Shown: one piece after another, positions 7,763 through 15,990 of the stretch | Layout of the letters: every line of letters starts with the position of its first letter | Position numbering within the stretch: the first letter of the stretch is position 1 | IMG/VR virus record: IMGVR_UViG_3300038436_000236 | Location: 1 to 55,741 of that record | Source: a virus | Reading direction: 5' to 3' (one strand) | DNA: 55,741 nt | The notes under the pieces: model-generated | The model's database searches: none | Told to the model about the DNA's origin: nothing | The model's input: the letters and a program-made list of their open reading frames with translations, nothing else | Position numbers and translations under genes: made by a program

Positions 7763-8910
7763 GAAAATATTCGCATTCTACAATTCAACTTTTTGACAGG
7801 TGCCCTCTTGCGTATAGAATCAAAAAAATTGACGGCGTGGTTGAGGCGCAGGGGGACGGGGCACGCCTTGGCTCCTATGGCCACAAGGTTGCAGAGGGGT
7901 ATATCAAGTACCTGCTGAGTTCCGGGCAGGTCACTGATTATGGCATGCTGGACGGCATTATTGCCGCGTGTAGAAAGTCAAAAGACGTGGCGGGCGCAAA
8001 GCCTGAAGATCTTGACGAGATCGCCGAAAAAATGCAGTCGTGGGGCCAAAATTTCATCTTGCCGTCCGACATGGACAGGCCAGAAGTTGAGTTGTTGGCT
8101 GCATTTGATGAGCGGTGGAGGCGGGTCGATTGGCGGGATAAAACAGCAAGATTCCGCGCAAAGCTTGATTTCACGTATTATCTGGACCCTACGACGTGCG
8201 TTATTACTGACTGGAAATCAGACAGGCATATTCCGGGGAGTGATATTGTCAACGACAACGAGCAGTTGCTCAGGTATGCCTTTGTCAAGGCGCTACTGGA
8301 CAGCCGGATTACACGGTTTATTCTGCGGCTGCACTACTTGCGATATGGGCGGACATACGAGATCGAAATAACCCCCCGCGATATTGCGCATATCGGGCGA
8401 GCGCTGGCGCAAAAAATGACTGAAATCGATAACTGCACGGCGTTTTTGCCTCGTATGGGGTCACATTGCGATTGGTGCGGCTATCCTGATCTGTGCCCTA
8501 AAATGCAGAATGCATTGGCTGTGCGGGAAAATCCGTATACTATCGTTACGGCTGAAAACGCGGGGCGGGCGGCTGAATTGCTTCTCGCTTTGGATCGCGT
8601 CAAGTCTGAAGTAAATGGACGGCTGAAAGACTATGTCGTGGCGCATGGGCCTGTCGTTGTCGGCGATGAAGTTCTTGCTTTTCATCCCACTGAATCAACA
8701 AGCTTCCCGGATGGCGAAAAATTGGCGGCGGCGCTTCTCGGGGCTGGGCTGGAGAAGCATGAAGTATGGACGGCTTTTTCCGCTACGAAAACGAGTGTCG
8801 AGAAGGCGCTGAAAAAAGCGAGAAAATCCGCTATGCTGCAAGGCGTCAAGGAACTGTCCGGAGCGATAGACAAAACTGGTAAGCGGTTTGAATTCAAGAA
8901 GGTGGCGTAA
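7759..8910 (+). CDS. PD-(D/E)XK nuclease with iron-sulfur cluster (Cas4/AddB-like)
   Basis: 383 residues, GTG start overlapping the previous stop. The nuclease core is visible: His42 in GHKVAEG, Asp137 in FRAKLDF and Asp151-Trp-Lys153 in ITDWKSDRH, then a QLLRYAF helix after the core. Cys15 (DRCPLAYR) with Cys237, Cys240 and Cys246 (CDWCGYPDLC) gives the four ligands of an AddB/Cas4-type 4Fe-4S cluster. Enzymes of this type resect DNA ends. With the adjacent Rad50-like ATPase and the downstream SSB it probably forms the phage's own recombination system. Residues ~270-383 are a helical C-terminal extension. Confidence 0.85.
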   Translation: MRKYSHSTIQLFDRCPLAYRIKKIDGVVEAQGDGARLGSYGHKVAEGYIKYLLSSGQVTDYGMLDGIIAACRKSKDVAGAKPEDLDEIAEKMQSWGQNFILPSDMDRPEVELLAAFDERWRRVDWRDKTARFRAKLDFTYYLDPTTCVITDWKSDRHIPGSDIVNDNEQLLRYAFVKALLDSRITRFILRLHYLRYGRTYEIEITPRDIAHIGRALAQKMTEIDNCTAFLPRMGSHCDWCGYPDLCPKMQNALAVRENPYTIVTAENAGRAAELLLALDRVKSEVNGRLKDYVVAHGPVVVGDEVLAFHPTESTSFPDGEKLAAALLGAGLEKHEVWTAFSATKTSVEKALKKARKSAMLQGVKELSGAIDKTGKRFEFKKVA

Positions 8911-9149
8911 TGAATGGGTGCTGCCACGCTGTTGTTGAAATCGATACTTGCCGCGAGTGCGGGCTTACCAGGCGCGGCGATGAGTTCATCCAGGTATGCA
9001 AGGCGTGCGGGAAAGAGGGCGAGAAATTGTATGGCCTTTTTGTCCCGCATCTTTGCGCGGATTGTTACCGCAATATCCTTGAAGAAGAACGAAAAAACGG
9101 GAGTATTTGCCGATTTTGCAGGCAACCATATTCAAATTGTTGCTGCTGA
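8910..9149 (+). CDS. Cysteine-rich zinc-ribbon protein
   Basis: 79 residues; ATG overlaps the previous stop (TAATG). Many Cys residues occur in paired CxxC-like motifs (CRECG, CKACG, CADCY, CRFC) ending in CCC. It would bind two or more zinc ions. It sits between the nuclease and the Rad50-like ATPase, so a partner or accessory role in end processing is possible; no known family recognised. Confidence 0.75.
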   Translation: MNGCCHAVVEIDTCRECGLTRRGDEFIQVCKACGKEGEKLYGLFVPHLCADCYRNILEEERKNGSICRFCRQPYSNCCC

Positions 9150-9166
9150 TATATAGGGGAAAACGC

Positions 9167-10963
9167 ATGAAAATAGAAAATTTTGTTTGTGCTGATTTTT
9201 TGGGGATTAAGGCTGCAAGGCTTGGTTTGAAAACAGGGGTGCATCTTTTTGCTGGAGAAAACGGGCAGGGGAAAAGCTCTGTCCGTGATTCGATTTCCTG
9301 GGGATTGACCGGCGTGGTCCGGGGGCTCAAAAAAAACAAGGACTATGCATCTGTTGTCAGGAACGGTGCAAAGCGTGCGGAAGTTGCTTTTGACCTTTCT
9401 CATGGCGGTAAGGTTCTGAAAATTGATAAGAAGCGGACAAAAAGCACTTTCGGCGGCAATTCGGAAAAGGAAGTTGCGGACTTCCTGTCGGTGTCGCCTG
9501 GCGCTATTGCTGCGTGCCTTGACGCGTGGGCTTTCGGGCTGATGTCAAAGGCGGAGCGGGAAGCGATTATAAAGGCTGTTTTCGGTGGCGCTGGCGCTGG
9601 CGCTGGCGAAATTGAGGCTGTTCTTGTGGAATATGGGTTTACTGAAAAGTATAATTCATGGATAATTAAAAACATCCAGGGCGGGGCCGATATCTCTGCG
9701 GTCCATGAACTGGCTGTTGCTGAACGGATAGCGGCAAAACGGCTGCTGGCGGGTATCGAGCCCCCGGAGGAGATCCCGGAAACAGTCGAGATAGGCGGGC
9801 AGGCGCAGAAAATAAGTTTGCTCGTTGACAAAGATATTGAAAGCCCTTTTGCTGGGCGTATTCCGGCGTATCAGAAAAAAAGGGATGAGTTGTTGCAGAA
9901 GGCGGGGAGCCTGAAGGCGGGGGCTGATTTGCCCGGTAAACGAAGCGCTCTTGTTGCGAGGATGAACGCTTTCAAGGCTGAACGGTTCACGGATGCGCAT
10001 GAAAAAGAGCTGGCGGAGCTGCGCGGCGAGCTGATTGACAGGGATAAAAAGATTTCTGGGAATAACCGGCTGATCGCGGACACTTCCGCGAAAGCTGCGG
10101 GGCGGGCTAAAAATACTGCGTGCCCTGCGCCCCTGGTGTCCGGGGTTAATATCTGTCCGGGATGTGATGGGTTTTCGGATACGGACAGGGAGCTTGTTGC
10201 CGGAATGCGGCAGGAGAATAGTAAGCTCGTTGAGGAAAAGGAACGGATTGCCTCCCTGGAACGATACGAGCGGGCCTTTAACGAGATCCTCGCGGAGCTT
10301 GATGAAATCGACGCGCTTATAACGGCTGGCGGCAATGTTGACGTTTCGGCGGAGATTGCAGAAGTCGAGCGAGAGATAGCCGAGCTGGCGGTGAGAATAG
10401 ATAATTCACGGGCGGCTGATGAGGCTATAAAGGAATTTTTCCGTGCTCGCGATGCTGGAGTTGCTGCAGAAAACGCAAAGGCAGGACTGAAGGCGGAAGT
10501 TGAGGCGTGGGATAAAGTCGCGGCGTGTCTGTCCGTGGATGGTATCCGGCAAAAACTCAATTCTGGCGGGGTGTCTCTGCTCAACGGGCGGCTTGAAAAA
10601 TCGTTCGTAATGGTTGGCTTTGGCTTCCGGGTTGATGATGATTATGAGCCTGTCATTGCCGATGGTAGGCCATTTCAATTGCTCTCAACATCCGAAAAGT
10701 GGCGGGTCGGGGCGGCGATTGCTGAGGCGATCGCGTACCATTCCGGGCTGCGGTTTTTTTGCCTTGATGAGTGTGACCTGCTGGTGCAGGCAAGCCAGGG
10801 GCGTTTTGTGTCCTGGGTGCTGTCTTTGTCTCCTGACTATGATCAGATTTTCATTTTTGCATCCGCAAAGGAATCGCCGAAGCCGACGCCTATCGAAAAT
10901 CTCTATGTTTGGCACGTTGTTGATGGGCGTGTTGCTCCGGTAATAAACCAAAAAGCTGTTTGA
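9167..10963 (+). CDS. Rad50/SbcC-like AAA ATPase with zinc hook
   Basis: 598 residues. Walker A GENGQGKSS at 30-38; long heptad-rich coiled coil ~230-450 interrupted by CPGC at 330-333, the zinc-hook position; ABC signature region LSTSEKWRVG at ~506-515; Walker B FFCLDECDLL at ~530-539. This is the SMC/Rad50 plan at reduced length, typical of phage recombination ATPases. The start is taken at the ATG with GGGGAAAAC upstream; an earlier in-frame ATG would overlap the zinc-ribbon gene. It likely works with the iron-sulfur nuclease two genes upstream, as SbcC works with SbcD, though no calcineurin-type nuclease is present. Confidence 0.85.
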   Translation: MKIENFVCADFLGIKAARLGLKTGVHLFAGENGQGKSSVRDSISWGLTGVVRGLKKNKDYASVVRNGAKRAEVAFDLSHGGKVLKIDKKRTKSTFGGNSEKEVADFLSVSPGAIAACLDAWAFGLMSKAEREAIIKAVFGGAGAGAGEIEAVLVEYGFTEKYNSWIIKNIQGGADISAVHELAVAERIAAKRLLAGIEPPEEIPETVEIGGQAQKISLLVDKDIESPFAGRIPAYQKKRDELLQKAGSLKAGADLPGKRSALVARMNAFKAERFTDAHEKELAELRGELIDRDKKISGNNRLIADTSAKAAGRAKNTACPAPLVSGVNICPGCDGFSDTDRELVAGMRQENSKLVEEKERIASLERYERAFNEILAELDEIDALITAGGNVDVSAEIAEVEREIAELAVRIDNSRAADEAIKEFFRARDAGVAAENAKAGLKAEVEAWDKVAACLSVDGIRQKLNSGGVSLLNGRLEKSFVMVGFGFRVDDDYEPVIADGRPFQLLSTSEKWRVGAAIAEAIAYHSGLRFFCLDECDLLVQASQGRFVSWVLSLSPDYDQIFIFASAKESPKPTPIENLYVWHVVDGRVAPVINQKAV

Positions 10964-10973
10964 CGGTGCCCTT

Positions 10974-11771
10974 ATGAATTCGGATATTCGCCTTGCTGTT
11001 ACCTTTCGAGATCATCGGAAAATAAAAAAATTGCGGCTGATGATCGGTGATAGGGCTGTTGAGTATTTAACAAATTTCTGGCTGGGGGTGGCTACGGTCG
11101 CCCCTGGGGGGGAATTGATCGGGTGGGACGTTGACGACATCGCGCATGAAGCGCGGTTTGAAGGTAATCCGCAGGACTTTGTTGACGCGCTGCTGCATCC
11201 GCGTGTTCACTTGTTGGATATGCTGGGCGAAAATCATTATTATGTCCACGATTGGGAAGAGAATAACTCTTGGGCGGCTAAAGCACAGCGGCGGTCTGCT
11301 GCGGCTCGGAAGGCGAGCGAAACACGATGGTCTAAACGTGCGGATGCTGATGCTGATGCGGTCGCATTGCCATCGCAGTGCGGCGGCAATGCGCCGGAGC
11401 CTGAGAATGAGCCTGCAGAAAAGAAAGCGAGGAAGACATCAACGCCGAAAGTTTTTTTGATAGATGACGGGATGAGAGCGTATGCCGCGGGCGCTGGATA
11501 TGTCGGGGATCTTGAGTCTGAAACAGAAAGCTTTCTTATCTGGCATCGCGGGAAGGGGAGCAAGTTTGTTGACTGGTATGCCGCTTGGCAGGGCTGGATC
11601 AGGAAGGCGATGGATTTTGATAAATCAAAAAAAGTAGTTGATTTGAAAAATGGCGAAATGCGCAAGTGCGGGTCATGTCATTGGCTTTTTAAGTGTAAGG
11701 AACAGGGGAAAAAATCAAGCGACACGATATGCCAGGCTGGACTTTATGAGCCGATGGGGGATAAAAAATGA
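10974..11771 (+). CDS. Replication protein, DnaT-like helicase loader/replisome organiser
   Basis: 265 residues. The N-terminal ~100 residues resemble winged-helix replisome organisers (VTFRDHRKIKKLRLMIG, then YYVHDWEENNSW), followed by a charged linker. Residues ~170-215 (SETESFLIWHRGKGSKFVDW, then AWQGWIRKA) match the DnaT-like domain of phage helicase loaders. The end has four Cys (CGSCHWLFKC, then TICQ) that could bind zinc. The stop overlaps the DnaB start (ATGA), which supports a helicase-loading role. Confidence 0.7.
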   Translation: MNSDIRLAVTFRDHRKIKKLRLMIGDRAVEYLTNFWLGVATVAPGGELIGWDVDDIAHEARFEGNPQDFVDALLHPRVHLLDMLGENHYYVHDWEENNSWAAKAQRRSAAARKASETRWSKRADADADAVALPSQCGGNAPEPENEPAEKKARKTSTPKVFLIDDGMRAYAAGAGYVGDLESETESFLIWHRGKGSKFVDWYAAWQGWIRKAMDFDKSKKVVDLKNGEMRKCGSCHWLFKCKEQGKKSSDTICQAGLYEPMGDKK

Positions 11772-13087
11772 TGCGAAAAATTGTGCCGCCGCACAGCGTC
11801 GATGCTGAACTTGCGTGTATGGCTGTGGGGCTGCGTTCTGCTGATGCTATGGTTGATTTTGCGGCTGTTATGTCTGCTGATGATTTTTATGACCCACGGC
11901 ACCGCCTGATAGCTGCGGCTATGCTTGACGTTTTCGGCGGAAACCGTCCGGTTGACATGATAACTGTCTCGCAAAAACTCATGTCTGGCGGCGATATTCA
12001 GCGGGCTGGCGGCGCTGAATATGTCGCTGGAATTACCGATTGCCAGGCGTCACCGGGCAATATCATGGCGTATGTCGAGACGGTGAAAGAAAAAGCGAAG
12101 GCGCGGCGGCTGATTTCTGAGTGTGGGTTGATCATTGACAGGGGGTATATCGAGGATGACGTTGACGGCTTGCTGTCGGACGCGGAAATGGTAATCTGCT
12201 CTATCGGCAATGACACGTCAAAAAGCAATTTCGTTGATGTTCGTGCGATGGTTCCGGGGATAATGGACAGGCTCAACAACAGAATAAATAATCCTGGGAA
12301 GGCTATCGGCCTGTCAACCGGGTATGTCGATCTTGATAAAATCACATGCGGGTTGAATCCTGCTGATTTGATCATCCTTGCAGGACGCCCGAGCATGGGA
12401 AAAACTGCATTCGCCTTGAATATTCTCAAAAGTGTGTCTGTTGAAAACCATCTGCCTGCCGCTATGTTTTCGCTGGAAATGTCAAGGGAATTATTAGGGG
12501 ATAGGCTGCTGTGTGCGGTTTCTAAGGTGAATTCACAGAAAATCAGGACGGGGTACTTACAGGACAGCGATTATCCTAAACTTGATGCTGGATTCGAGCG
12601 GCTCAGGGGGGCACCTATCTTCCTTGATGACTCTGGCGACATTTCTGTTTCGCAGATGCGGGCCAAGGCGCGGCGGCTGAAAAATAGGCACCCTGACCTT
12701 GCTCTTGTCGTGGTTGATTATCTTCAGCTTATGCGAGGGAAGGGGGACAACAGGAACCTGGAATTGTCCGATATTTCGCGATCGCTGAAGCTGATGGCGA
12801 AAGACTTAAACGTTCCGGTTATGGCGCTGTCGCAGCTAAACCGGGAACTTGAAAAGCGGAACGATAAACGGCCGATCATGTCAGACCTGCGGGAATCCGG
12901 CGCGATTGAGCAGGATGCTGATTTGATCATGTTTTTGTACCGCGATGAGGTTTACAACAAGTCGCCTGATAATCCGCGCCGGGGGGTAACTGAGGTGATT
13001 ATAGGCAAGCAGCGAAACGGTCCTGTCGGCACGGTTGAGTTGATCTTTCAGGGCGAACATTCATTATTTCTCAATAAGGTGGCGTGA
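11768..13087 (+). CDS. dnaB: Replicative DNA helicase, DnaB family
   Basis: 439 residues. N-terminal DnaB domain (PHSVDAELACMAVGL), linker, then RecA-like ATPase with Walker A GRPSMGKT at 206-213, FSLEMS helix, Walker B VVVDYLQL and the KQRNGPVG loop near the end. It unwinds DNA at the phage replication fork. Length is normal for a phage DnaB. It is coupled to the DnaT-like gene by a 4-base overlap. Confidence 0.95.
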   Translation: MMRKIVPPHSVDAELACMAVGLRSADAMVDFAAVMSADDFYDPRHRLIAAAMLDVFGGNRPVDMITVSQKLMSGGDIQRAGGAEYVAGITDCQASPGNIMAYVETVKEKAKARRLISECGLIIDRGYIEDDVDGLLSDAEMVICSIGNDTSKSNFVDVRAMVPGIMDRLNNRINNPGKAIGLSTGYVDLDKITCGLNPADLIILAGRPSMGKTAFALNILKSVSVENHLPAAMFSLEMSRELLGDRLLCAVSKVNSQKIRTGYLQDSDYPKLDAGFERLRGAPIFLDDSGDISVSQMRAKARRLKNRHPDLALVVVDYLQLMRGKGDNRNLELSDISRSLKLMAKDLNVPVMALSQLNRELEKRNDKRPIMSDLRESGAIEQDADLIMFLYRDEVYNKSPDNPRRGVTEVIIGKQRNGPVGTVELIFQGEHSLFLNKVA

Positions 13088-13434
13088 TGCATATCTGGCG
13101 CAGATCGTTGAATAAAAAACATAAGCTTTGCCCTGCATCGCCTAGCCCTTGTCGGCTTGCTGCTGTTTTTAAAAACAAGAAATGCCGCGATTGCGGGGAA
13201 GAGTTTCACCCTACTGGAACACGGCAGGTCAGGTGTAAAAAATGCGCACTGGAGAGAGTTACTAAAAATCAAATGAAGCGGTTGGCGATGGTTGACCCGG
13301 ATAAGAATATTTTTTGGGACAGGTTCCCGGACGCATACGGCGACCCTTATTGCGATTTTGGGGAATACCATTGCGATATTGTCGAGCGTTTTGCGGTATT
13401 ACAGAAAAAAAGTGTTGACCTTGGCGCCTCATAG
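13087..13434 (+). CDS. Zinc-ribbon hypothetical protein
   Basis: 115 residues; ATG overlaps the helicase stop (TGATG), with an in-frame GTG one codon earlier. One zinc ribbon is visible: CRDCGEEF then RCKKCALE. The rest is charged and unassigned. Last gene of the replication block before a new promoter/operator. Confidence 0.6.
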   Translation: MHIWRRSLNKKHKLCPASPSPCRLAAVFKNKKCRDCGEEFHPTGTRQVRCKKCALERVTKNQMKRLAMVDPDKNIFWDRFPDAYGDPYCDFGEYHCDIVERFAVLQKKSVDLGAS

Positions 13435-13453
13435 TATTATGCATGGATTATAG
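13415..13453 (+). promoter_or_regulatory. Promoter-like region with CATG-centred operator
   Basis: TTGACC followed after 14 bases by TATTAT inside the palindrome GTATTATGCATGGATTATAG. The same TTGACC-14-TATTATGCATGGATTATA arrangement recurs near 18.1 kb. The spacing is short for sigma70, so the exact -10 is uncertain. Confidence 0.55.
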
Positions 13454-13486
13454 GCGAAATGATTTTCAAAACTGAGTTGGCGAGAT

Positions 13487-13852
13487 ATGACGAAGAGAGA
13501 AATTAAAAAAATCCTTTCCGGGGTTGAGAGAGCGAGAGCGAAATCGATAAAGCTGCGCCAGGATGCCGAGTCTCTCAGGGTTGAGGCGCAAAAGGCGCTT
13601 GATCGTCTCGCAAAAGACTCTTGCCCGTTCAAGCGCGGGAAAATGTTCAAAGCTGCTGCGCGAAATGTGTGGATTAAACTATACACGGTAAATGGCACAC
13701 AAATGAAATATGGTGCTGTTGGTAATGAGTATTCATCGGCACCGTATGTCATGGAATGTCACAGGTGTAATGTCAATGGCGTCATTGAGAAGGAAAAGTT
13801 TATTTTCGTATATGGCACTGAAATTTGCACGGAATGGTTGCCGTGCGAATAA
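13487..13852 (+). CDS. Hypothetical protein
   Basis: 121 residues. The N-terminal half is a basic amphipathic helix (KILSGVERARAKSIKLRQDA); the C-terminal half is beta-like with CHRCN and two later Cys. First gene after the palindromic promoter and probably co-transcribed with the ParB fusion gene. No family recognised. Confidence 0.6.
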   Translation: MTKREIKKILSGVERARAKSIKLRQDAESLRVEAQKALDRLAKDSCPFKRGKMFKAAARNVWIKLYTVNGTQMKYGAVGNEYSSAPYVMECHRCNVNGVIEKEKFIFVYGTEICTEWLPCE

Positions 13853-13876
13853 TCAATTAAACAAGGAGATTTTGCA

Positions 13877-14887
13877 ATGAAATTACGTGATTTAGCATCT
13901 AAACGAAACGATCTGTTTATGATTGACCCGAGGTTGCTTAAGATAAAAGAGGGATGGAACGCCCGTGTGCCTGGTGATGAGCTGGCAAGCCATGTTGATA
14001 TGCTCAAAACGTCAATCAAGGAAATCGGCGTTTCGCAGCCTTTGACCATCGTTCTTGAGGGCGATGATGTTTTCGTAACTGACGGGCATTGCAGGCTTGC
14101 GGCTGTTATGCTGGCGATTGCTGAAGGAACGGATATCAAGGCTGTCCCTTGTCGGCCCGAGGAGCGCTATGCCTCTGAGGCTGACAGGGTGTTGTCGATG
14201 ATTACCAGGAACTCCGGGAAGGCGTTGACGATGCTTGAACAGTCAAATGTCGTCAAGCGCCTGGCGGCGTTCGGTTGGGATTCGAAGCAGATTGCCGGGA
14301 AAACTGGATATTCAGGGCAGCATATCGAAAATTTGTTGCGGCTGTCGGGTGCCCCTGAAGAGCTGAAAGGGCAGGTCGCGGCGGGGCATGTGTCGGCGTC
14401 AAGCGCTGTCGCGTTGCTGCGCAAGCATGGCGGCGGTGCTCCTGCTGTCGTCGCTGACGCCGTTAAGAAAACCGGTAAGCGGTACACGAACAAAAGCGGG
14501 AAGAGGGCGGAGCCAAAGCCGCAGGGAAGCGAGGTCAAGGGGGCTATGGCTGCTGCATTCCTGCGACCGAATGTCGTGTGCCTGTGCGGCTCATGCAGGT
14601 TCAGGGAAGAGTACGAGCAGGCGAACAGGGTTGAAACGCTTGCCGGTAATATCGTGCTGTCTGGCGGGGTGTTCATGGGGCCTGAAGAGCAGGCGTTAGA
14701 GCCTGACGTGAAGAAACGGCTTGATGCGCTCCATTTGCGGAAAATCGATATTGCCGATGAGGTGCTTATTTTGAATGTCGGCGGGTATATCGGCGAATCT
14801 ACGCGGGAAGAGATCGAATATGCTAAGAAAAATTTTAAAAGTGTCCGGTATCTTGAACAGGTCCAGGCTGAAGGGGGTGACAAATGA
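13877..14887 (+). CDS. ParB-like protein fused to a nucleoside 2-deoxyribosyltransferase-like domain
   Basis: 336 residues, AAGGAG upstream. Residues ~15-110 are a ParB N-terminal domain with DGHCRLAA in place of the usual GERR-type box; ~110-200 are the ParB helix-turn-helix region (KQIAGKTGYSGQHIENLLRL). After a basic linker, residues ~230-326 form a Rossmann-like domain (VVCLCGSCRFREEYEQAN, GNIVLSGGVFMG, ADEVLILNVGGYIGESTR) of the nucleoside deoxyribosyltransferase/SLOG type. Separately encoded versions of the second domain are common; the fusion with ParB is notable. Substrate and role are unknown; nucleotide handling linked to DNA binding is inference. Confidence 0.75.
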   Translation: MKLRDLASKRNDLFMIDPRLLKIKEGWNARVPGDELASHVDMLKTSIKEIGVSQPLTIVLEGDDVFVTDGHCRLAAVMLAIAEGTDIKAVPCRPEERYASEADRVLSMITRNSGKALTMLEQSNVVKRLAAFGWDSKQIAGKTGYSGQHIENLLRLSGAPEELKGQVAAGHVSASSAVALLRKHGGGAPAVVADAVKKTGKRYTNKSGKRAEPKPQGSEVKGAMAAAFLRPNVVCLCGSCRFREEYEQANRVETLAGNIVLSGGVFMGPEEQALEPDVKKRLDALHLRKIDIADEVLILNVGGYIGESTREEIEYAKKNFKSVRYLEQVQAEGGDK

Positions 14888-15039
14888 GCGTTGGTGCAGA
14901 AAAAAGGCAAGAGGGGTACGAGGCATGCTTTGACGGGAGCGGTGATGACGAAAACCCCTATGTGCCTGGCACAGATGAGCATGCGTCATGGAATGATGGT
15001 TGGTATGAGTGCCAGGAAGAAATGGGAATTGACGACTGA
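14884..15039 (+). CDS. Rmf/CrpP-like small protein
   Basis: 51 residues, starting inside the previous stop (ATGA). The pattern EGYEACFDG, then ENPYVPGTDEHASW and NDGWYEC, matches the ribosome-modulation-factor/CrpP-type fold (G-A-x-x-G, NPY-G, W-x-x-GW). Bacterial Rmf dimerises ribosomes in stationary phase; phage members of this fold have no settled role. This copy is acidic, unlike basic Rmf, so ribosome binding is uncertain. Confidence 0.65.
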   Translation: MSVGAEKRQEGYEACFDGSGDDENPYVPGTDEHASWNDGWYECQEEMGIDD

Positions 15040-15051
15040 ACGGGGTGGGTG

Positions 15052-15417
15052 ATGTGGCTATTTACGAAACAAGGTTTTTTCTCTGTTGTCCATAAGGATT
15101 GTGCGCATGACGAAGTTGTCGTCAGGGCGCGGGTGAGGGCGGACCTTGACGGTTTGCTGCGGGTGGCGAAAGTTAAGGGCCGGATTTTGTCGCATACTGG
15201 CACAGATTACCCGTTTCGCGTGATTATGAAGAGGTCCGATTTTTCTGTATATCTGATTGAGTACTGTATCGACCTTAATTACTCGAATTTCAAGGACACT
15301 ATTTCTGCTGCTGATGATGACAGGCATAGCGTTTATTGCTCTGTCTGGTATTCGCTGCTGCGGCTGTATTCTGTCGCCAAGGGGAAATCAGGGCGGAAAC
15401 CTATAATTCATGTATAA
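15052..15417 (+). CDS. Conserved hypothetical phage protein
   Basis: 121 residues. Starts MWLFTKQGFFSVVHKD and contains VVVRARVRADLD and HSVYCSVWYSLLRL. I recognise this as a small phage/plasmid family (starting MWLFT-x-x-GFFSVV) without known function. An in-frame GTG one codon before the ATG is possible. The stop lies within the next palindromic operator. Confidence 0.65.
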   Translation: MWLFTKQGFFSVVHKDCAHDEVVVRARVRADLDGLLRVAKVKGRILSHTGTDYPFRVIMKRSDFSVYLIEYCIDLNYSNFKDTISAADDDRHSVYCSVWYSLLRLYSVAKGKSGRKPIIHV

Positions 15418-15420
15418 TAT
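15401..15420 (+). promoter_or_regulatory. CATG-centred palindromic operator with -10-like hexamers
   Basis: CTATAATTCATGTATAATAT, holding two TATAAT hexamers, one in each arm. No good -35 is visible upstream. It overlaps the end of the preceding gene and lies about 155 bases before ssb. Confidence 0.5.
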
Positions 15421-15540
15421 GTTTGCAGCCCTAGCGGGAAGTGGGCGATAACCACCGCATCAAGCGACGTATATCTCCTAGATTGTCCTAAAAAAAAGCG
15501 GGCGCTTGGCGTTCCCCCGGTACGAGAACCGGGGTTTATT
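15421..15540 (+). ncRNA. Possible small RNA / structured leader before ssb
   Basis: The ~120 bases between the palindromic promoter-like site and a terminator hairpin lack a gene and can fold: GTGG-GCGATAA-CCAC, AAGC-GGGC-GCTT, and the terminal stem CCCCGGT/ACCGGGG followed by TTTATTTT. It could be a terminated small RNA or an attenuated ssb leader. I do not recognise a known family. Confidence 0.3.
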
Positions 15541-15541
15541 T
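15515..15541 (+). terminator. Terminator/attenuator hairpin before ssb
   Basis: Stem CCCCGGT/ACCGGGG with a 6-base loop and a TTTATTTT tail. It lies 35 bases before the ssb start, so it can end upstream transcripts or attenuate ssb. Confidence 0.7.
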
Positions 15542-15575
15542 TCAAATCAAATATTAATTTCTTTGGGGAGGAATC

Positions 15576-15989
15576 ATGCTGAACAAGATCCAGATAATCG
15601 GTCGGCTCGGGCGCGATCCGGAAGTAAGATATACGCAGAGCGGGACGGCGATTGCCAATTTTTCTGTTGCTACCACTGAAAAATATAAGGGAAGCGACGG
15701 GAACATGGTTGAAAACACCGAATGGCATAAGGTCGTCGCGTTCGGGCGGTTGGGCGAGGTCTGCGGCGAGTATCTCGCAAAGGGCTCTTTGGTATATGCA
15801 GAGGGGAAAGTTCAGACCCGTGAATGGGAAGATAAGGACGGCGGGAAACGGTATACAACTGAAATTGTTATTCGGGAAATGAAAATGCTGTCAGGAAAAG
15901 GCGAATCGTCGGGAGGTGGCCGTGGTGATAATCGAGGCGAGGGCCGAGGCGATTCTGAGCCTCAAAATTACGAAGATGTCCCGTTTTGA
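15576..15989 (+). CDS. ssb: Single-stranded DNA-binding protein
   Basis: 137 residues. N-terminal OB fold with the classic MLNKIQIIGRLGRDPEVRYT, FSVATTE and NTEWHKVVAFGRLGE; Gly-rich linker; acidic tip YEDVPF, the usual partner-binding tail. Coats single-stranded DNA during replication and recombination. GGGGAGGAATC precedes the ATG, a strong ribosome-binding site. Confidence 0.97.
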   Translation: MLNKIQIIGRLGRDPEVRYTQSGTAIANFSVATTEKYKGSDGNMVENTEWHKVVAFGRLGEVCGEYLAKGSLVYAEGKVQTREWEDKDGGKRYTTEIVIREMKMLSGKGESSGGGRGDNRGEGRGDSEPQNYEDVPF

Positions 15990-15990
15990 T

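Noticed and set aside
15421-15540. A tRNA in the gap before ssb
   Set aside because: No cloverleaf, T-loop or acceptor stem can be formed; only short local hairpins.
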